Assembly: GCF_027568515.1 (NCBI RefSeq)
Contig: NZ_JANKZF010000001.1
Location: 124,001 to 188,000 of the forward strand
Reading direction: 5' to 3'
Length of the DNA: 64,000 bases
Source of the DNA: Arthrobacter sp. HY1533
GTDB taxonomy: Bacteria; Actinomycetota; Actinomycetes; Actinomycetales; Micrococcaceae
In this document: positions 50,713 through 59,881 of the stretch, in pieces
Numbering within the stretch: the first letter of the stretch is position 1
Layout: each line of letters begins with the position of its first letter
Position numbers and translations under genes: made by a program
Notes under the pieces: generated by a model
Database searches by the model: none
What the model was told of the DNA's origin: nothing
The model's input: the letters and a program-made list of their open reading frames with translations, nothing else

Positions 50713-51744
50713 CTACCTGCCGCCGGCGATCTTTCGGCTGCGCTGCTCCTGCGCCTTGGGCCCGTAGGGATAGACGCCCACCTGCGGCTCGCTGACCAGG
50801 GTGAGCTGTCCGGTTTCCCGTGGCGTGAGAGCCAGGCTCGCCGCCCCAAGGTTTTCGGCCAACTGCGCCGTGGTCCTGGCCCCCAGAATCACCGAGGCCA
50901 CCCCGGGACGCGCCGCCGTCCAGGCCAACGCCACCTGGGCCGCGCTCACGTCGCGGCTCGCGGCAATGTCAGTCACAACGCCCACCACGTCCCAGGTGCG
51001 CGGGCTCGCATTGCGTTCGGACCACGCCTCCATGCCGCGGTTCGGGTCCTCGCCCAACCGGGTGGCGCCCACCGGCGCCACATCGCGCTTGTACTTCCCG
51101 CTGAGCCAACCCCCTGCCAGCGGCGACCACGGCAGCAGCCCCACCCCGGCATCAAGTGCGGCGGGCACGATTTCCAATTCAATGTCCCGCACCAGCAGGC
51201 TGTACTGCGGCTGCAGGGACACGGGCAGGTTCCAGCCCTGGGCCTTGGCAAGGTAGACCGCCTTGCTGAGCTGCCAGCCCAGGAAGTTGGAGAAGCCGTA
51301 GTAGCCGATCTTCCCGGCGGTGACGGCGTCGTGCAGGAAGCGCAGCGTCTCCTCCAGGGGCGTGATGGGGTCCCAGGCATGCATCTGGTAGAGGTCGATT
51401 TGTTCCACGCCCAGCCTGCGCAGGGATTCATCCAGGGCGCGGGTCAGGTGCCGGCGGGACGTCCCGACGTCGTTCGGGTGCCCACCCATGGGGAAGCGGC
51501 CCTTCGAGGCAAGCACGACGGCGTCCCTCGCCCCGGGCCGCGCGGCCAGCCAGCGGCCGATGATCGCCTCCGAGGCGCCCCCTGTGTAGACGTCGGCGGT
51601 GTCGATGAAGTTGCCGCCGGCCCCCAGGTAGCTGTCCAGGATGGCGTGGGAGGTGGACTCGTCGGCCTCCGCTCCGAACGTCATGGTGCCGAGTGCGAAG
51701 CTCGAAACGACGGTCCCGGTGTTTCCCAAAGTCCTGTATTCCAC
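50713..51744 (-). CDS. Aldo/keto reductase
   Basis: 343 aa. Catalytic tetrad visible: Asp and Tyr in NFIDTADVYTGGASE, Lys in VVLASKGRF, His in YQMHAWDPITP. C-terminal NADPH-binding GVASVILGARTTAQLAENL. (beta/alpha)8 barrel, similar to YghZ/Kv-beta-like AKRs. GTG 51744 with GGGAGC upstream; the much longer upstream frame is not protein-like. Confidence 0.85.
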   Translation of the reverse strand: MEYRTLGNTGTVVSSFALGTMTFGAEADESTSHAILDSYLGAGGNFIDTADVYTGGASEAIIGRWLAARPGARDAVVLASKGRFPMGGHPNDVGTSRRHLTRALDESLRRLGVEQIDLYQMHAWDPITPLEETLRFLHDAVTAGKIGYYGFSNFLGWQLSKAVYLAKAQGWNLPVSLQPQYSLLVRDIELEIVPAALDAGVGLLPWSPLAGGWLSGKYKRDVAPVGATRLGEDPNRGMEAWSERNASPRTWDVVGVVTDIAASRDVSAAQVALAWTAARPGVASVILGARTTAQLAENLGAASLALTPRETGQLTLVSEPQVGVYPYGPKAQEQRSRKIAGGR

Positions 51745-51835
51745 GATGCTCCCAACTCTGAGGTGGCTGTGCTGCCCCTTCCACGATAGGACCCTCCCCG
51801 GCGCTGCGCGAGGGTCAGGACGGAACTTTCGCGGC

Positions 51836-52984
51836 TTAGGAGAAGACCACCAGGCCGTAGACGGCGAACAGCGCCAGGTGTGCAGCCCCGTGCATGGCTG
51901 TGACCTTCTTCGCGCCAAACGAGGTAACGGACAGCAGCAGGCTCACGCCCAGGAGCAGCAGGTTCGCCGGGCTCTCCGCGAGCACCACGGCCTGGCCCGT
52001 GAGCAATCCAATCACCAGCACTGCAGGGATGGTCAGCCCCACGGTCGAGACCAGGGCGCCATGGCACAGGTTGCTGACACGCTGCGCCTCGCCCGCGAGT
52101 GCGGCCCGGATGGTGGTGATGGTTTCCGGGAGGAAAACGATCATGGCGATCAGGATGCCGGAAAGGGCCACGGGGGCACCGGCCCGGCCCAGCCCGTCGT
52201 CCAGCAGCGTGGCCATGTCATGGGAGAGCAGCACGATGGGCAGCACAGTCGCCACGAGCAGGGCCAGGCGCAGGACAATTTCGCCGCGGTGCTTGGACAG
52301 GATGGCGGTGATGGGCTCGCGTTCCGGGGCAATTGCCCCTGATGTGCCGACGGTGAGGCGTGGATCGACCTCGGTGAAGTCCCCGGCCTGGCTGCCCATC
52401 TGGCGGAACAGGAAGAAGGCGTACAGGGCCACGGCCAGCAGGATGATCGGCACGGCCTGGCCCGGCGTGTAGGAGCCACCTGATCCAATCAGGGCAGGCA
52501 GTGCAAAGGCCAGTGTGGCCAGGACAATGATCATGCCCAGGTAGGCGGAGGTGCCTGTGCGGTTGTGGCGCAGCCCGCCGTGCCGGAGCCCGCCAAGCAG
52601 CAGCGACAGACCAACCACCCCGTTGAGGATGATCATGGAAACCGCCATGACCGAGTCGCGGGCAATGGTGGCGTGCTCACCCGGGCCAAGCATGACGGCG
52701 GAAATCAGGACCACCTCGATCAACACAATGGAGAGTGTCAGGACCAGAGATCCATACGGGTCCCCCAGGCGCCGGGCCAGGTGTTCGGCCTCATGGACCA
52801 CGCCGAAGGAGCAGATGAGGATGACGGCGATGATGGCCGTGAGCGTGCCGAGCAAAAGCGGTGTTGGCACGGGTGGTTCCAGGAGCGGCCCGGCAAAGAG
52901 CAGGGCGGCTACCGCGCTCCAGCCAACCAGCAGGCGGAGCCACGCCGCGGGGGTGATGATGGAGCGCATTGATGAGGTCAGCAT
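51836..52984 (-). CDS. chaA: ChaA-type calcium/cation:proton antiporter
   Basis: About 382 aa. Eleven hydrophobic helices in two repeats, each with the CaCA signature: GVVHEAEHLARRLGDPYGSL then LTLSIVLIEVV, and later IVFLPETITTIRAALAGEAQ with RVSNLCHGALVSTVGLTIP. The Glu residues in these alpha repeats bind the cation. Exports Ca2+ or Na+/K+ in exchange for protons. ATG 52984; ATG 52969 possible. Preceded by a structured leader. Confidence 0.85.
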   Translation of the reverse strand: MLTSSMRSIITPAAWLRLLVGWSAVAALLFAGPLLEPPVPTPLLLGTLTAIIAVILICSFGVVHEAEHLARRLGDPYGSLVLTLSIVLIEVVLISAVMLGPGEHATIARDSVMAVSMIILNGVVGLSLLLGGLRHGGLRHNRTGTSAYLGMIIVLATLAFALPALIGSGGSYTPGQAVPIILLAVALYAFFLFRQMGSQAGDFTEVDPRLTVGTSGAIAPEREPITAILSKHRGEIVLRLALLVATVLPIVLLSHDMATLLDDGLGRAGAPVALSGILIAMIVFLPETITTIRAALAGEAQRVSNLCHGALVSTVGLTIPAVLVIGLLTGQAVVLAESPANLLLLGVSLLLSVTSFGAKKVTAMHGAAHLALFAVYGLVVFS

Positions 52985-53086
52985 GGGTTCAAACCTGTTC
53001 CACGAGGCCGTCCCCGAGTTGAATTGCCGAAACGGGCCGTCCCGTTCGTGCTGCTGGATTCCTGGCGGTGCCGCCCCTGCTGCAGG

Positions 53087-53150
53087 GGCCTGGCAATTGC
53101 CTCCGCCCAGAATAGTCCAGCCTCCACCCGGAGGCCAACTTGCCAGGGCC
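53087..53150 (-). promoter_or_regulatory. Structured leader upstream of chaA
   Basis: Read on the minus strand: GGCCCTGGCAA pairs with TTGCCAGGCC over 10 bp with one bulge. Enclosed is a perfect hairpin GCCTCC/GGAGGC. About 100 bases of mRNA separate it from the start codon. A candidate cation-sensing leader, though it does not match the yybP-ykoY or Mg riboswitch consensus as I know them. Confidence 0.4.
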
Positions 53151-53182
53151 GGTCTGTGTCCGGCTGTGGGCATGCAGGAAAT

Positions 53183-53199
53183 CTAGCTAGATGAGCTAG
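53183..53199. promoter_or_regulatory. CTAG-type inverted repeat
   Basis: CTAGCT-AGATG-AGCTAG, resembling the MarR-type operator at 57039-57059 in its CTAG half-sites. Possible second target of that regulator. Confidence 0.35.
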
Positions 53200-53297
53200 T
53201 AACCTCTTTGGGAAGGTAATGTTTGTGGCAATCATGCGGGCAGGGATCCAGACGGCGAAAACGCCCGGATTCACTGAATTTGAGATCGGGGACGCAA

Positions 53298-54767
53298 GTG
53301 GGCAAAAACGCCATGGAGGGAATCAACCTTGTCTGGTTCCGAGACGACCTTCGCACCGCGGACCACCCGGCCCTGGCCGCCGCCATGGCAGACCGGCGTC
53401 CCGGCGTCCGCACCATTGCCGTCTATGTGCTCGATGAGGTCTCCCCGGAGATCCGCCCCCTGGGGGCCGCGGCGAAATGGTGGCTGCACCACGGCTTGGC
53501 GGAGCTGCACGGGCAGCTGGCCCGGCTCAATGTGCCACTGCTGCTGCTGCGCGGTCCGGGCGCGTCCATGGTGCCGGACTTGGCCGGTGAACTTTGCGCC
53601 AGCCTGGCCCTGGAACCCGAGTCGCTGTCCGTCTTCTGGAACCGGCGCTACGGTTCCGGGGAACGGACCGTGGACACCGAGGCCAAGAACAGGATCCGGC
53701 AGCAGGGCTGCACGGCTACCAGCTCAGCCGGCACCCTCCTGCATGAACCATGGACGGTTCAGACACAGGAAGGACAGCACTACAAGGTGTTCACCCCTTT
53801 CTACAACGCACTTCAACGGCTTCCGCTGCGTCCGGCATTGCCTGCCCCGGCCGCCCAGTCCCCTGTGCCGGACATGGACACCCACGGCGATGCGCTCGGC
53901 GACTGGGAGCTGTTGCCGACAGTACCGGATTGGTCCGCAGGTCTGGCCGCCGCGTGGGAGCCGGGCGAAGAGGCAGCGCACAGCCGCCTGGACTGGGTGC
54001 TCTCCGAGGTTGCTGCGGGCTACCCGTCAGGGCGGGACCTGCCGGGACGTGACGGCACATCACGGCTTTCCCCGGCGCTGCGGTGGGGCCACCTGAGTCC
54101 CGTGCAGGTGTGGGAAGCCCTTGGCACGCTGGCCCCAGGCGATGCCGACGCCGCCGAGGGCGCCCGGGCCATGATGCGCCAACTGGCCTGGCGGGACTTT
54201 TGCTGGAACCTGCTCTACCACCATCCCCGGATGGACACACGGAACATCCGCGCCGAGTTCGACAACTTTGACTGGGCCTGGCCGGCCGTGGATCTGCCGG
54301 GAGTGGAAGCAGGAGGGGCCGGCGGCCCGGGCCAGGAACTCATTGATGCCAACTTCACGGCGTGGTGCCGGGGCGAAACCGGCTTTGCCCTGGTGGACGC
54401 CGGGATGAGGCAGCTGTGGGAGACGGGCTGGATGCACAACCGTGTGCGGATGGTGGTTGCCAGCCTGCTGGTCAAGAATCTCGGCATCCACTGGCGCGCC
54501 GGCGAAGCATGGTTTTGGGACACGCTGGTGGATGCGGACGCGGCGTCCAACCCGGCCAACTGGCAGTGGGTGGCCGGGTGCGGTGCCGACGCCGCCCCGT
54601 ATTTCCGGGTCTTCAACCCGCTGCTGCAGCAGAAAAAATTCGATCCACAGGGCCGGTACATCGCACAGCATGCACCGGCCCTGGGCCCGGAACCGATCGT
54701 TGACCTGCCGGAATCCCGCCGCGCCGCACTGGAAGCCTACGAACAAATGAAGGCCGACACCCGCTAG
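53298..54767 (+). CDS. phr: Deoxyribodipyrimidine photolyase
   Basis: 489 aa. N-terminal photolyase domain (MEGINLVWFRDDLRTADHPA; VFWNRRYGSGERTVDTEAKN), C-terminal FAD domain with LSPALRWGHLSPVQVWEAL, RQLAWRDFCWNLLYHHPRMD, DAGMRQLWETGWMHNRVRMV, ASNPANWQWVAGCGADAAPY. Class I CPD photolyase pattern; repairs UV dimers using blue light. GTG 53298 has GGGGA upstream; ATG 53313 is possible. Confidence 0.9.
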   Translation: MGKNAMEGINLVWFRDDLRTADHPALAAAMADRRPGVRTIAVYVLDEVSPEIRPLGAAAKWWLHHGLAELHGQLARLNVPLLLLRGPGASMVPDLAGELCASLALEPESLSVFWNRRYGSGERTVDTEAKNRIRQQGCTATSSAGTLLHEPWTVQTQEGQHYKVFTPFYNALQRLPLRPALPAPAAQSPVPDMDTHGDALGDWELLPTVPDWSAGLAAAWEPGEEAAHSRLDWVLSEVAAGYPSGRDLPGRDGTSRLSPALRWGHLSPVQVWEALGTLAPGDADAAEGARAMMRQLAWRDFCWNLLYHHPRMDTRNIRAEFDNFDWAWPAVDLPGVEAGGAGGPGQELIDANFTAWCRGETGFALVDAGMRQLWETGWMHNRVRMVVASLLVKNLGIHWRAGEAWFWDTLVDADAASNPANWQWVAGCGADAAPYFRVFNPLLQQKKFDPQGRYIAQHAPALGPEPIVDLPESRRAALEAYEQMKADTR

Positions 54768-54773
54768 ACCAAC

Positions 54774-56996
54774 CTAGCCATCAGCGGGGGCCCCGCCGCT
54801 GTGGCGCGATGCCCGGGAAAGCTTGGACGGCCACCAAATGCTCCGCCCGATGTCATACGCCAGGGCCGGCACAAGCAGTGACCGCACCACGAATGTGTCC
54901 AACAGGACCCCAAAGGCCACGATGAACGCGATCTGCACCAGGAAAAGGATGGGAATCACCGAAAGTGCGGAGAACGTGGCCGCCAGGACAAGGCCGGCCG
55001 AGGTGATGACGCCGCCGGTGATCACCAGGCCGCGCACAATGCCTTCCCGCGTGCCGTGCTGCAGCGATTCCTCCCGCACACGCGTCATCAAGAAAATGTT
55101 GTAGTCGATTCCCAGCGCCACCAGGAAGATGAAGCCAAACAGCGGAACAGCCGGATCGGCCCCCGGGAATTTCAGCACGTCGTTGAACACGAACGCGGCC
55201 ACTCCGAGCGCAGCACCGAAGGACAGCACCGTGGTGAGCACCAACAGCACGGGGGCCAGCACGGAACGCAGCAGCAACATGAGGATCACCAGGATGACGC
55301 CCAGGACCACGGGAATGATCAAGTTCCTGTCGTGGATTGAGGCATCGTTGGTGTCGATGGCGGTTGCCGTGACCCCGCCAACCAGGGCACCGGGCACTGA
55401 TTGGGCAAGGTCGCCGCGCAGTCCGCGTACGACGTCGGCCGCCTCATCTGAGTCTGCGGCCGCGGCCAGGGTCCCCTGCAGCATGGCGTCCCCCTGCACC
55501 AGGGTGGGCTGCGGTGCGGGCGCTCCGGGGGCACCGAGAGGCTGGATTCCCTCCGCCGTAACTGGTGCCGTTCCGCTCGGGGAATCCTTTGCCACCACGG
55601 AAACTCCCTCAATTCCCTGGTTGCCCAGCAGCACATCCGCTGCCGCCTGGAGCCGGTTGCCGGGAACCACCACCAGCACGGGGCTGCCCGTGCCGCCGGG
55701 GAAGTGCTGCCCCAGCACAGCCTGCCCATCCCGCGCTTCCGAGGCGCCCAGCACCAGCTCGGACTGCGGGATGCCTGTGGCGTTGAGCTGGGTTGCCCCG
55801 AAGGCACCCAGCAGCAGCAGGATGGTGGTTGCCACCCAAATCGCCCGCGGGCGGCGCTTGATCAGCCGGGAGAGTTTCACCCAAACCCCCTGGGCGTGCA
55901 CGCCGTGCTCGGCTGCCACAACTTCCGGTTCATACTTGGGGCGGCGCGGCCAGAAGGCCGAGCGGCCAAAGGCAAACAGGATGGCCGGGAGCAGGGTCAA
56001 CGCCGACAGCATGGCAAAGGCAATGCCGATCGCGGCCACCGGGCCCAGGGAGCTGTTGGACTTCAGGTCGCTCAACAGCAGGCACAGCAGTCCGGCTATG
56101 ACGGTTCCGCCCGAGGCCGCGATGGGCTCGGCGGACTTTCGGATTGCCGCCCAGCTGGCGTCCCACTTGTCGGTGGCAATGCGAAGCTCCTCCCGGTAGC
56201 GGGAGACATAGAGCAGCGAGTAGTCGGTGGCGGCGCCAATCACCAGGATGAACAGGATTCCCTGGGTTTGTCCGCTGAGTGCCAGAATGCCGGCCTTGGC
56301 CAACCACCAAACACTCAGGAGCGCCACGCACAAGGCAAAGAGGCTGGTTGCCAGCACCGCCACGGGGAGCAGCAAGGAGCGGTACACGAAGACCAGGATG
56401 ACAAACACCGCCAAGAGCGCAACGCCAAGCAGAATTCCGTCAATGCCCGAGAACCCCTCGATGAGATCCGCGGTGAACCCGGCCGGACCCGTCACGTGGA
56501 CCGAAACACCCTCCGGGGCGGTGGCTCTGAGCTCGGCTCCCAGGGCAGCCACCACATCGGCGATCTCCGCATCGGCCGCAATGGGCACGAACGCCTGGAC
56601 CGCCAGGCCGTCTTTCGAGGGAATGGCCGGAGAAACGCCCGATCCCACACCGGGGATGTCCACCAGGGCCGCAATTGCCTGGTTTGCCGCCGCCAGCTGC
56701 TCCTTCGTGAAGGGGTCCGTGCCGGACATGACCACGACGGCGGGGATCTCGTCCGAGTCGCGGAACTCGCCCAACAGCTTCTGCACCTGGGTGGCATCGG
56801 CAGACTCCGGAAGGTAGCTGGTCTGGTCATTGGAGGAGACCTCGCTGACCTTGCCAAAGTAGGGGCCGCCAATTGACCCGCCGGCGAGCCAGGCCAGGAT
56901 CAGCACCGTGGGAATGAGGACGCGCAGCCATTTTGGACCCCTGCGGGAAGGCAGCCCAACGGTCCCGTCGACCTCAGGTTTCTGGCTGGTTTTCAC
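54774..56996 (-). CDS. MMPL/RND-type membrane transporter
   Basis: 740 aa. Twelve helices in two halves, each starting with one helix and a large outer loop. The proton-relay region has VIGAATDYSLLYVSRYREEL in the first half and LVALGIDYNIFLMTRVREES in the second, both with the G-x3-DY motif of MMPL proteins. Exports lipids or drugs using the proton gradient. GTG 56996 after GGGGAGG; the longer frame runs into the operator. Next to its MarR regulator. Confidence 0.9.
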   Translation of the reverse strand: MKTSQKPEVDGTVGLPSRRGPKWLRVLIPTVLILAWLAGGSIGGPYFGKVSEVSSNDQTSYLPESADATQVQKLLGEFRDSDEIPAVVVMSGTDPFTKEQLAAANQAIAALVDIPGVGSGVSPAIPSKDGLAVQAFVPIAADAEIADVVAALGAELRATAPEGVSVHVTGPAGFTADLIEGFSGIDGILLGVALLAVFVILVFVYRSLLLPVAVLATSLFALCVALLSVWWLAKAGILALSGQTQGILFILVIGAATDYSLLYVSRYREELRIATDKWDASWAAIRKSAEPIAASGGTVIAGLLCLLLSDLKSNSSLGPVAAIGIAFAMLSALTLLPAILFAFGRSAFWPRRPKYEPEVVAAEHGVHAQGVWVKLSRLIKRRPRAIWVATTILLLLGAFGATQLNATGIPQSELVLGASEARDGQAVLGQHFPGGTGSPVLVVVPGNRLQAAADVLLGNQGIEGVSVVAKDSPSGTAPVTAEGIQPLGAPGAPAPQPTLVQGDAMLQGTLAAAADSDEAADVVRGLRGDLAQSVPGALVGGVTATAIDTNDASIHDRNLIIPVVLGVILVILMLLLRSVLAPVLLVLTTVLSFGAALGVAAFVFNDVLKFPGADPAVPLFGFIFLVALGIDYNIFLMTRVREESLQHGTREGIVRGLVITGGVITSAGLVLAATFSALSVIPILFLVQIAFIVAFGVLLDTFVVRSLLVPALAYDIGRSIWWPSKLSRASRHSGGAPADG

Positions 56997-57038
56997 ATGC
57001 GCCTCCCCGGCAGGGTCTGTTGTGTGCCACATGGACAC

Positions 57039-57059
57039 TTTGCTAGTCTAGCTAGCAAA
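57039..57059. promoter_or_regulatory. MarR-type operator
   Basis: Perfect 8-bp inverted repeat TTTGCTAG-TCTAG-CTAGCAAA between the MMPL gene and the divergent marR gene; the usual place and size for a MarR site. Confidence 0.8.
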
Positions 57060-57104
57060 TACCCTAACATGCATCATTCCGGCCTTGATATATGCAGGCT
57101 CGGC

Positions 57105-57110
57105 TAGAAT
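57105..57110 (+). promoter_or_regulatory. -10 box of a probably leaderless marR transcript
   Basis: TAGAAT ends eight bases before ATG 57118, and there is no Shine-Dalgarno, so transcription probably starts at or next to the A of ATG. Confidence 0.55.
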
Positions 57111-57117
57111 AAACCCC

Positions 57118-57702
57118 ATGGCACGCATTGAACCAACATCCCAGCCCATGCCGTCCAACATCTACGATGTTGACGCCAGCGATCCGCGGCAACAGCTCGT
57201 GGACCGCTCGGGGATGGACCCGGCCACGGTCAGCCACATCGGGGAGGTCATGGCGGCATTGGGCAGGTTGCGCAGCGCCGAGCAGGAACTCTCGGACGCG
57301 TCACTGAAGTTCATGAAGCTGAACCAGACGGACATGCGTGCCCTCCATTACTTGATTGTGGCCGCAAACAGCGGCGGAACAGCAACCCCCGGAGCCCTGT
57401 CAACGCACCTGAAGATTTCCACGGCGTCCACCACCAAGCTGCTGGACAGGCTGGAACACGCGGGCCACATCACGAGGGCACCGCATCCCAGCGACAGGCG
57501 GGCCCTGGCCATCACCATCTCGCCCAAGACCCGCCAGGCGGCGATGGACACGGTGGGCCGGCAGCAGGCCAAGCGGTTCCATGCTGCTGCGCGGCTGAGT
57601 GAAGAAGAGCGCAATGTGGTGATCCGTTTCCTTGACGACATGGCCGGCGAGCTGGCCATCACCGACGAGGCGTGGGCGCAGCCCGGCGCGGCCGCCGACT
57701 GA
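57118..57702 (+). CDS. MarR-family transcriptional regulator
   Basis: 194 aa. Winged helix: LNQTDMRALHYLIVAANSGG, TPGALSTHLKISTASTTKLL, DRLEHAGHITRAPHPSDRRA (wing with DRR, about residues 115-130). C-terminal dimerisation helices. Divergent from the MMPL transporter with a perfect operator between; likely represses both until a ligand, probably an exported compound, is bound. ATG 57118 as leaderless start. Confidence 0.9.
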   Translation: MARIEPTSQPMPSNIYDVDASDPRQQLVDRSGMDPATVSHIGEVMAALGRLRSAEQELSDASLKFMKLNQTDMRALHYLIVAANSGGTATPGALSTHLKISTASTTKLLDRLEHAGHITRAPHPSDRRALAITISPKTRQAAMDTVGRQQAKRFHAAARLSEEERNVVIRFLDDMAGELAITDEAWAQPGAAAD

Positions 57703-57733
57703 CACAGCGCGAGGGGCCAGGGCCCGGGCGCCG

Positions 57734-59110
57734 CTACATCAGGGCCGCGACGCGGCGGACGCCCGCCTGGATCTGCTGGATGGATGCGGCGCTGTAGGAC
57801 AGGCGGATGAACGGGGCGGTGGGTTCGTCCACGTAGTAGTGCCTGCCGTCCCCGATCAGCACGCCGGCGGCATTGGCGGCGGCTGTCAACGCCGTCGAAC
57901 CACTTCCGGCCGGCAACTTGACCCAGAGATGGATGCCTCCCGCGGGCACGATGGGCACGCGTGCGCCGGGCATGGTGGCCAGCACCTCGGCCACCATGGC
58001 ATCCCGGCGCTCCAACAGGCCCTTCCGCAGCCGCTTGAGATGGCGCGGCCATGCGCTGGATCCCAGCAGGCCCAGGGCAATCTCCTGCGTCAGCGGCGGC
58101 ACGCACATGTCATCGGCAATGCGGGCGGTCCGCAGGCGCTCCCCCGCCGGCCCGCGGGCTGCCAAGGCACCCACGCGCAGCCCGGGTGCGGCCGGCTTGG
58201 TGAGGGTGGCAATGTGCACCACATGCCCGTCTGGGTCCTGCGTGAACAGTGGCGGCGGGGCCGCGCCGTCAAGTGAAAGGTTGCGTGCCCAGTCGTCCTC
58301 AATGATGAAGGCGCCATGCGCCTTTGCCAGGGCCAGGACCTCCACGCGCCGCTCCGGGCTCAGCACGGCGCCGGTGGGGTTGGTGCAGTATGGCTGGAGG
58401 TAAATGAGCTTGGCGTGGGTGCGCTCCAGGGCCTCGGCCAGCTTTTCGGGAATGATTCCGTCCGCGTCGGCGGGCACAGCGGCGATGTTGAGCCCGGCGG
58501 ATTGGGCGGCAATGGTCGCGCCGGGGTAGCTGGGGCTCTCCGTGATGATCGTGGAGCCGGGGTCGGCCAGTGTGCGCATGGCGAAGACGAGCGACTGCTG
58601 CCCGCCCGGCATGATGAGGACATCCCCGGCCTCGGCATCCAGCTGGGAGGCGAACGCGCGCCGCAACTCGGGCAGCCCCATGGGCGGTGCCATGGTCCAG
58701 GCCCGGTGGCTCTTGGCGCAGCGTGCACCGAGCGTGCGCAGTTCATCAAAGGGCTGCAGTTCCGGGGCCAGGTAGCCCCACGAAAGCTGGACCTGTTCGG
58801 CCGTGCCCGGCGAACCCAGCCGGCCCGCACGGCCCGCATCAACACGGGTCCGCCCCAGTGCCTGCGACTGCCAGGCATAGTCCGGCTCGGCGGGGAGGTC
58901 ACGCCCGGCCACGAAGGTGCCGCGGCCGGGCTCTGCCCGCACCACCCCCAGGGCAGACAGCAAAGTGATGGCCTGGGTGACCGTCACCGGGCTGGCGCCG
59001 TAGGTCTTGGACAACTCACGGACCGACGGAAGCTTCTCCCCCACCCGCATCAGGCCGGCCTGCTGCTTGAGCAATTCCGCAATCTCGGACGCCCTGTTAT
59101 TACTCTGCAT
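57734..59110 (-). CDS. MocR-type GntR/aminotransferase regulator
   Basis: 458 aa. N-terminal GntR helix-turn-helix (VGEKLPSVRELSKTYGASPV, LSALGVVRAEPGRGTFVAG) joined to a fold-type I aminotransferase domain (PGGQQSLVFAMRTLADPGST; PYCTNPTGAVLSPERR; IEDDWARNLSLDG; IATLTKPAAPGLRVGALA with the PLP Lys in TLTK). MocR proteins sense PLP or amino compounds. Two direct repeats upstream are likely binding sites. Confidence 0.9.
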   Translation of the reverse strand: MQSNNRASEIAELLKQQAGLMRVGEKLPSVRELSKTYGASPVTVTQAITLLSALGVVRAEPGRGTFVAGRDLPAEPDYAWQSQALGRTRVDAGRAGRLGSPGTAEQVQLSWGYLAPELQPFDELRTLGARCAKSHRAWTMAPPMGLPELRRAFASQLDAEAGDVLIMPGGQQSLVFAMRTLADPGSTIITESPSYPGATIAAQSAGLNIAAVPADADGIIPEKLAEALERTHAKLIYLQPYCTNPTGAVLSPERRVEVLALAKAHGAFIIEDDWARNLSLDGAAPPPLFTQDPDGHVVHIATLTKPAAPGLRVGALAARGPAGERLRTARIADDMCVPPLTQEIALGLLGSSAWPRHLKRLRKGLLERRDAMVAEVLATMPGARVPIVPAGGIHLWVKLPAGSGSTALTAAANAAGVLIGDGRHYYVDEPTAPFIRLSYSAASIQQIQAGVRRVAALM

Positions 59111-59130
59111 GGTTCAACTAAATAACGTTA

Positions 59131-59158
59131 CTGTTACCCCATCAAAAGTGTTACCCCA
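59131..59158. promoter_or_regulatory. Direct repeats upstream of the MocR gene
   Basis: TGTTACCCCAT at 59131-59141 and again at 59148-59158, exact, period 17. Direct repeats of this kind are typical MocR sites. Confidence 0.65.
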
Positions 59159-59162
59159 TATT

Positions 59163-59681
59163 TCACTGCGTGGGTGGTGCCGTGCCCGCAGCCGCCGACG
59201 CAGCGATTGCCGACTCCGCGACTGCCGACCGGATGGCGCCAATGGCGTCCTGTTCCTCCCGCAGACACTGCTCGAGCAGTCCGGCGACCCCGGGCACACC
59301 TTCCGCCCGGGCGTGGATGGCCAGGCTTTCGTAGACACCGCATTCGTGGTGCCTGGCCTCCAGCAGGCTCGTCAGGACCACCTCGTCCACCAGTGGGCTG
59401 GAGACCTTGCCAATGAATGACCGGGCCTCCCTGCCAAGGGCCTTGGAGGTGGGTGAGGAAAATTGGTGGGCTTCCCTGCCCAACAGCTCGAAACACTCCT
59501 TGAGCATGCCAACATGCCCACGGTTCTCCTTTGCCTGGGCGAGGACCAGATCCTTGACGCCGCCGCCCATGGCCGCATTGTCCAGGTCGGTGTGCAGTTC
59601 CATTGCCTCGTACTCCATGGCGAGGGCCATGCCCAGCTTGTAGAGGAAGATTTGTTCCGGGGTTGTGAAGTGTTCAAACAT
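59163..59681 (-). CDS. Ferritin-like-domain protein (YciF/DUF892-like)
   Basis: 172 aa. MFEHFTTPEQIFLYKLGMAL, AMEYEAMELHTDLDNAAMGG, AKENRGHVGMLKECFELLG, LTSLLEARHHECGVYESLAI and LLEQCLREEQDAIGAIRSAV make a four-helix bundle with Glu/His ligands spaced as in diiron ferritin-like proteins (E..E-x-H and E-x2-H). Stress-related in relatives. ATG 59681 has GGAG upstream. Confidence 0.75.
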   Translation of the reverse strand: MFEHFTTPEQIFLYKLGMALAMEYEAMELHTDLDNAAMGGGVKDLVLAQAKENRGHVGMLKECFELLGREAHQFSSPTSKALGREARSFIGKVSSPLVDEVVLTSLLEARHHECGVYESLAIHARAEGVPGVAGLLEQCLREEQDAIGAIRSAVAESAIAASAAAGTAPPTQ

Positions 59682-59881
59682 TGTTCGATCTCCATTCCTT
59701 GCCATGGCGATGACGTCCCCCACCTTCGACTCTAGCCAGCGGAGCGGGAAAATTCCATGGTTTTCAGCCTCCCCGCGGACCTTCCGGGCCGAAGCAGCTG
59801 CCCGGGAAATCCATCCTGTTCGCTGCGCCCCGCTGGTGCTACCTTTTGATCAGGTGTGGCTCTCTGGGTGGAGGGATTGCG

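Larger units (their letters stand above)
52985..53297. promoter_or_regulatory. Divergent chaA/photolyase promoter region
   Basis: 313 bases. On the chaA side: a long stem-loop (53087-53150). On the photolyase side: an inverted repeat CTAGCT/AGCTAG at 53183-53199. No gene. Confidence 0.45.
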
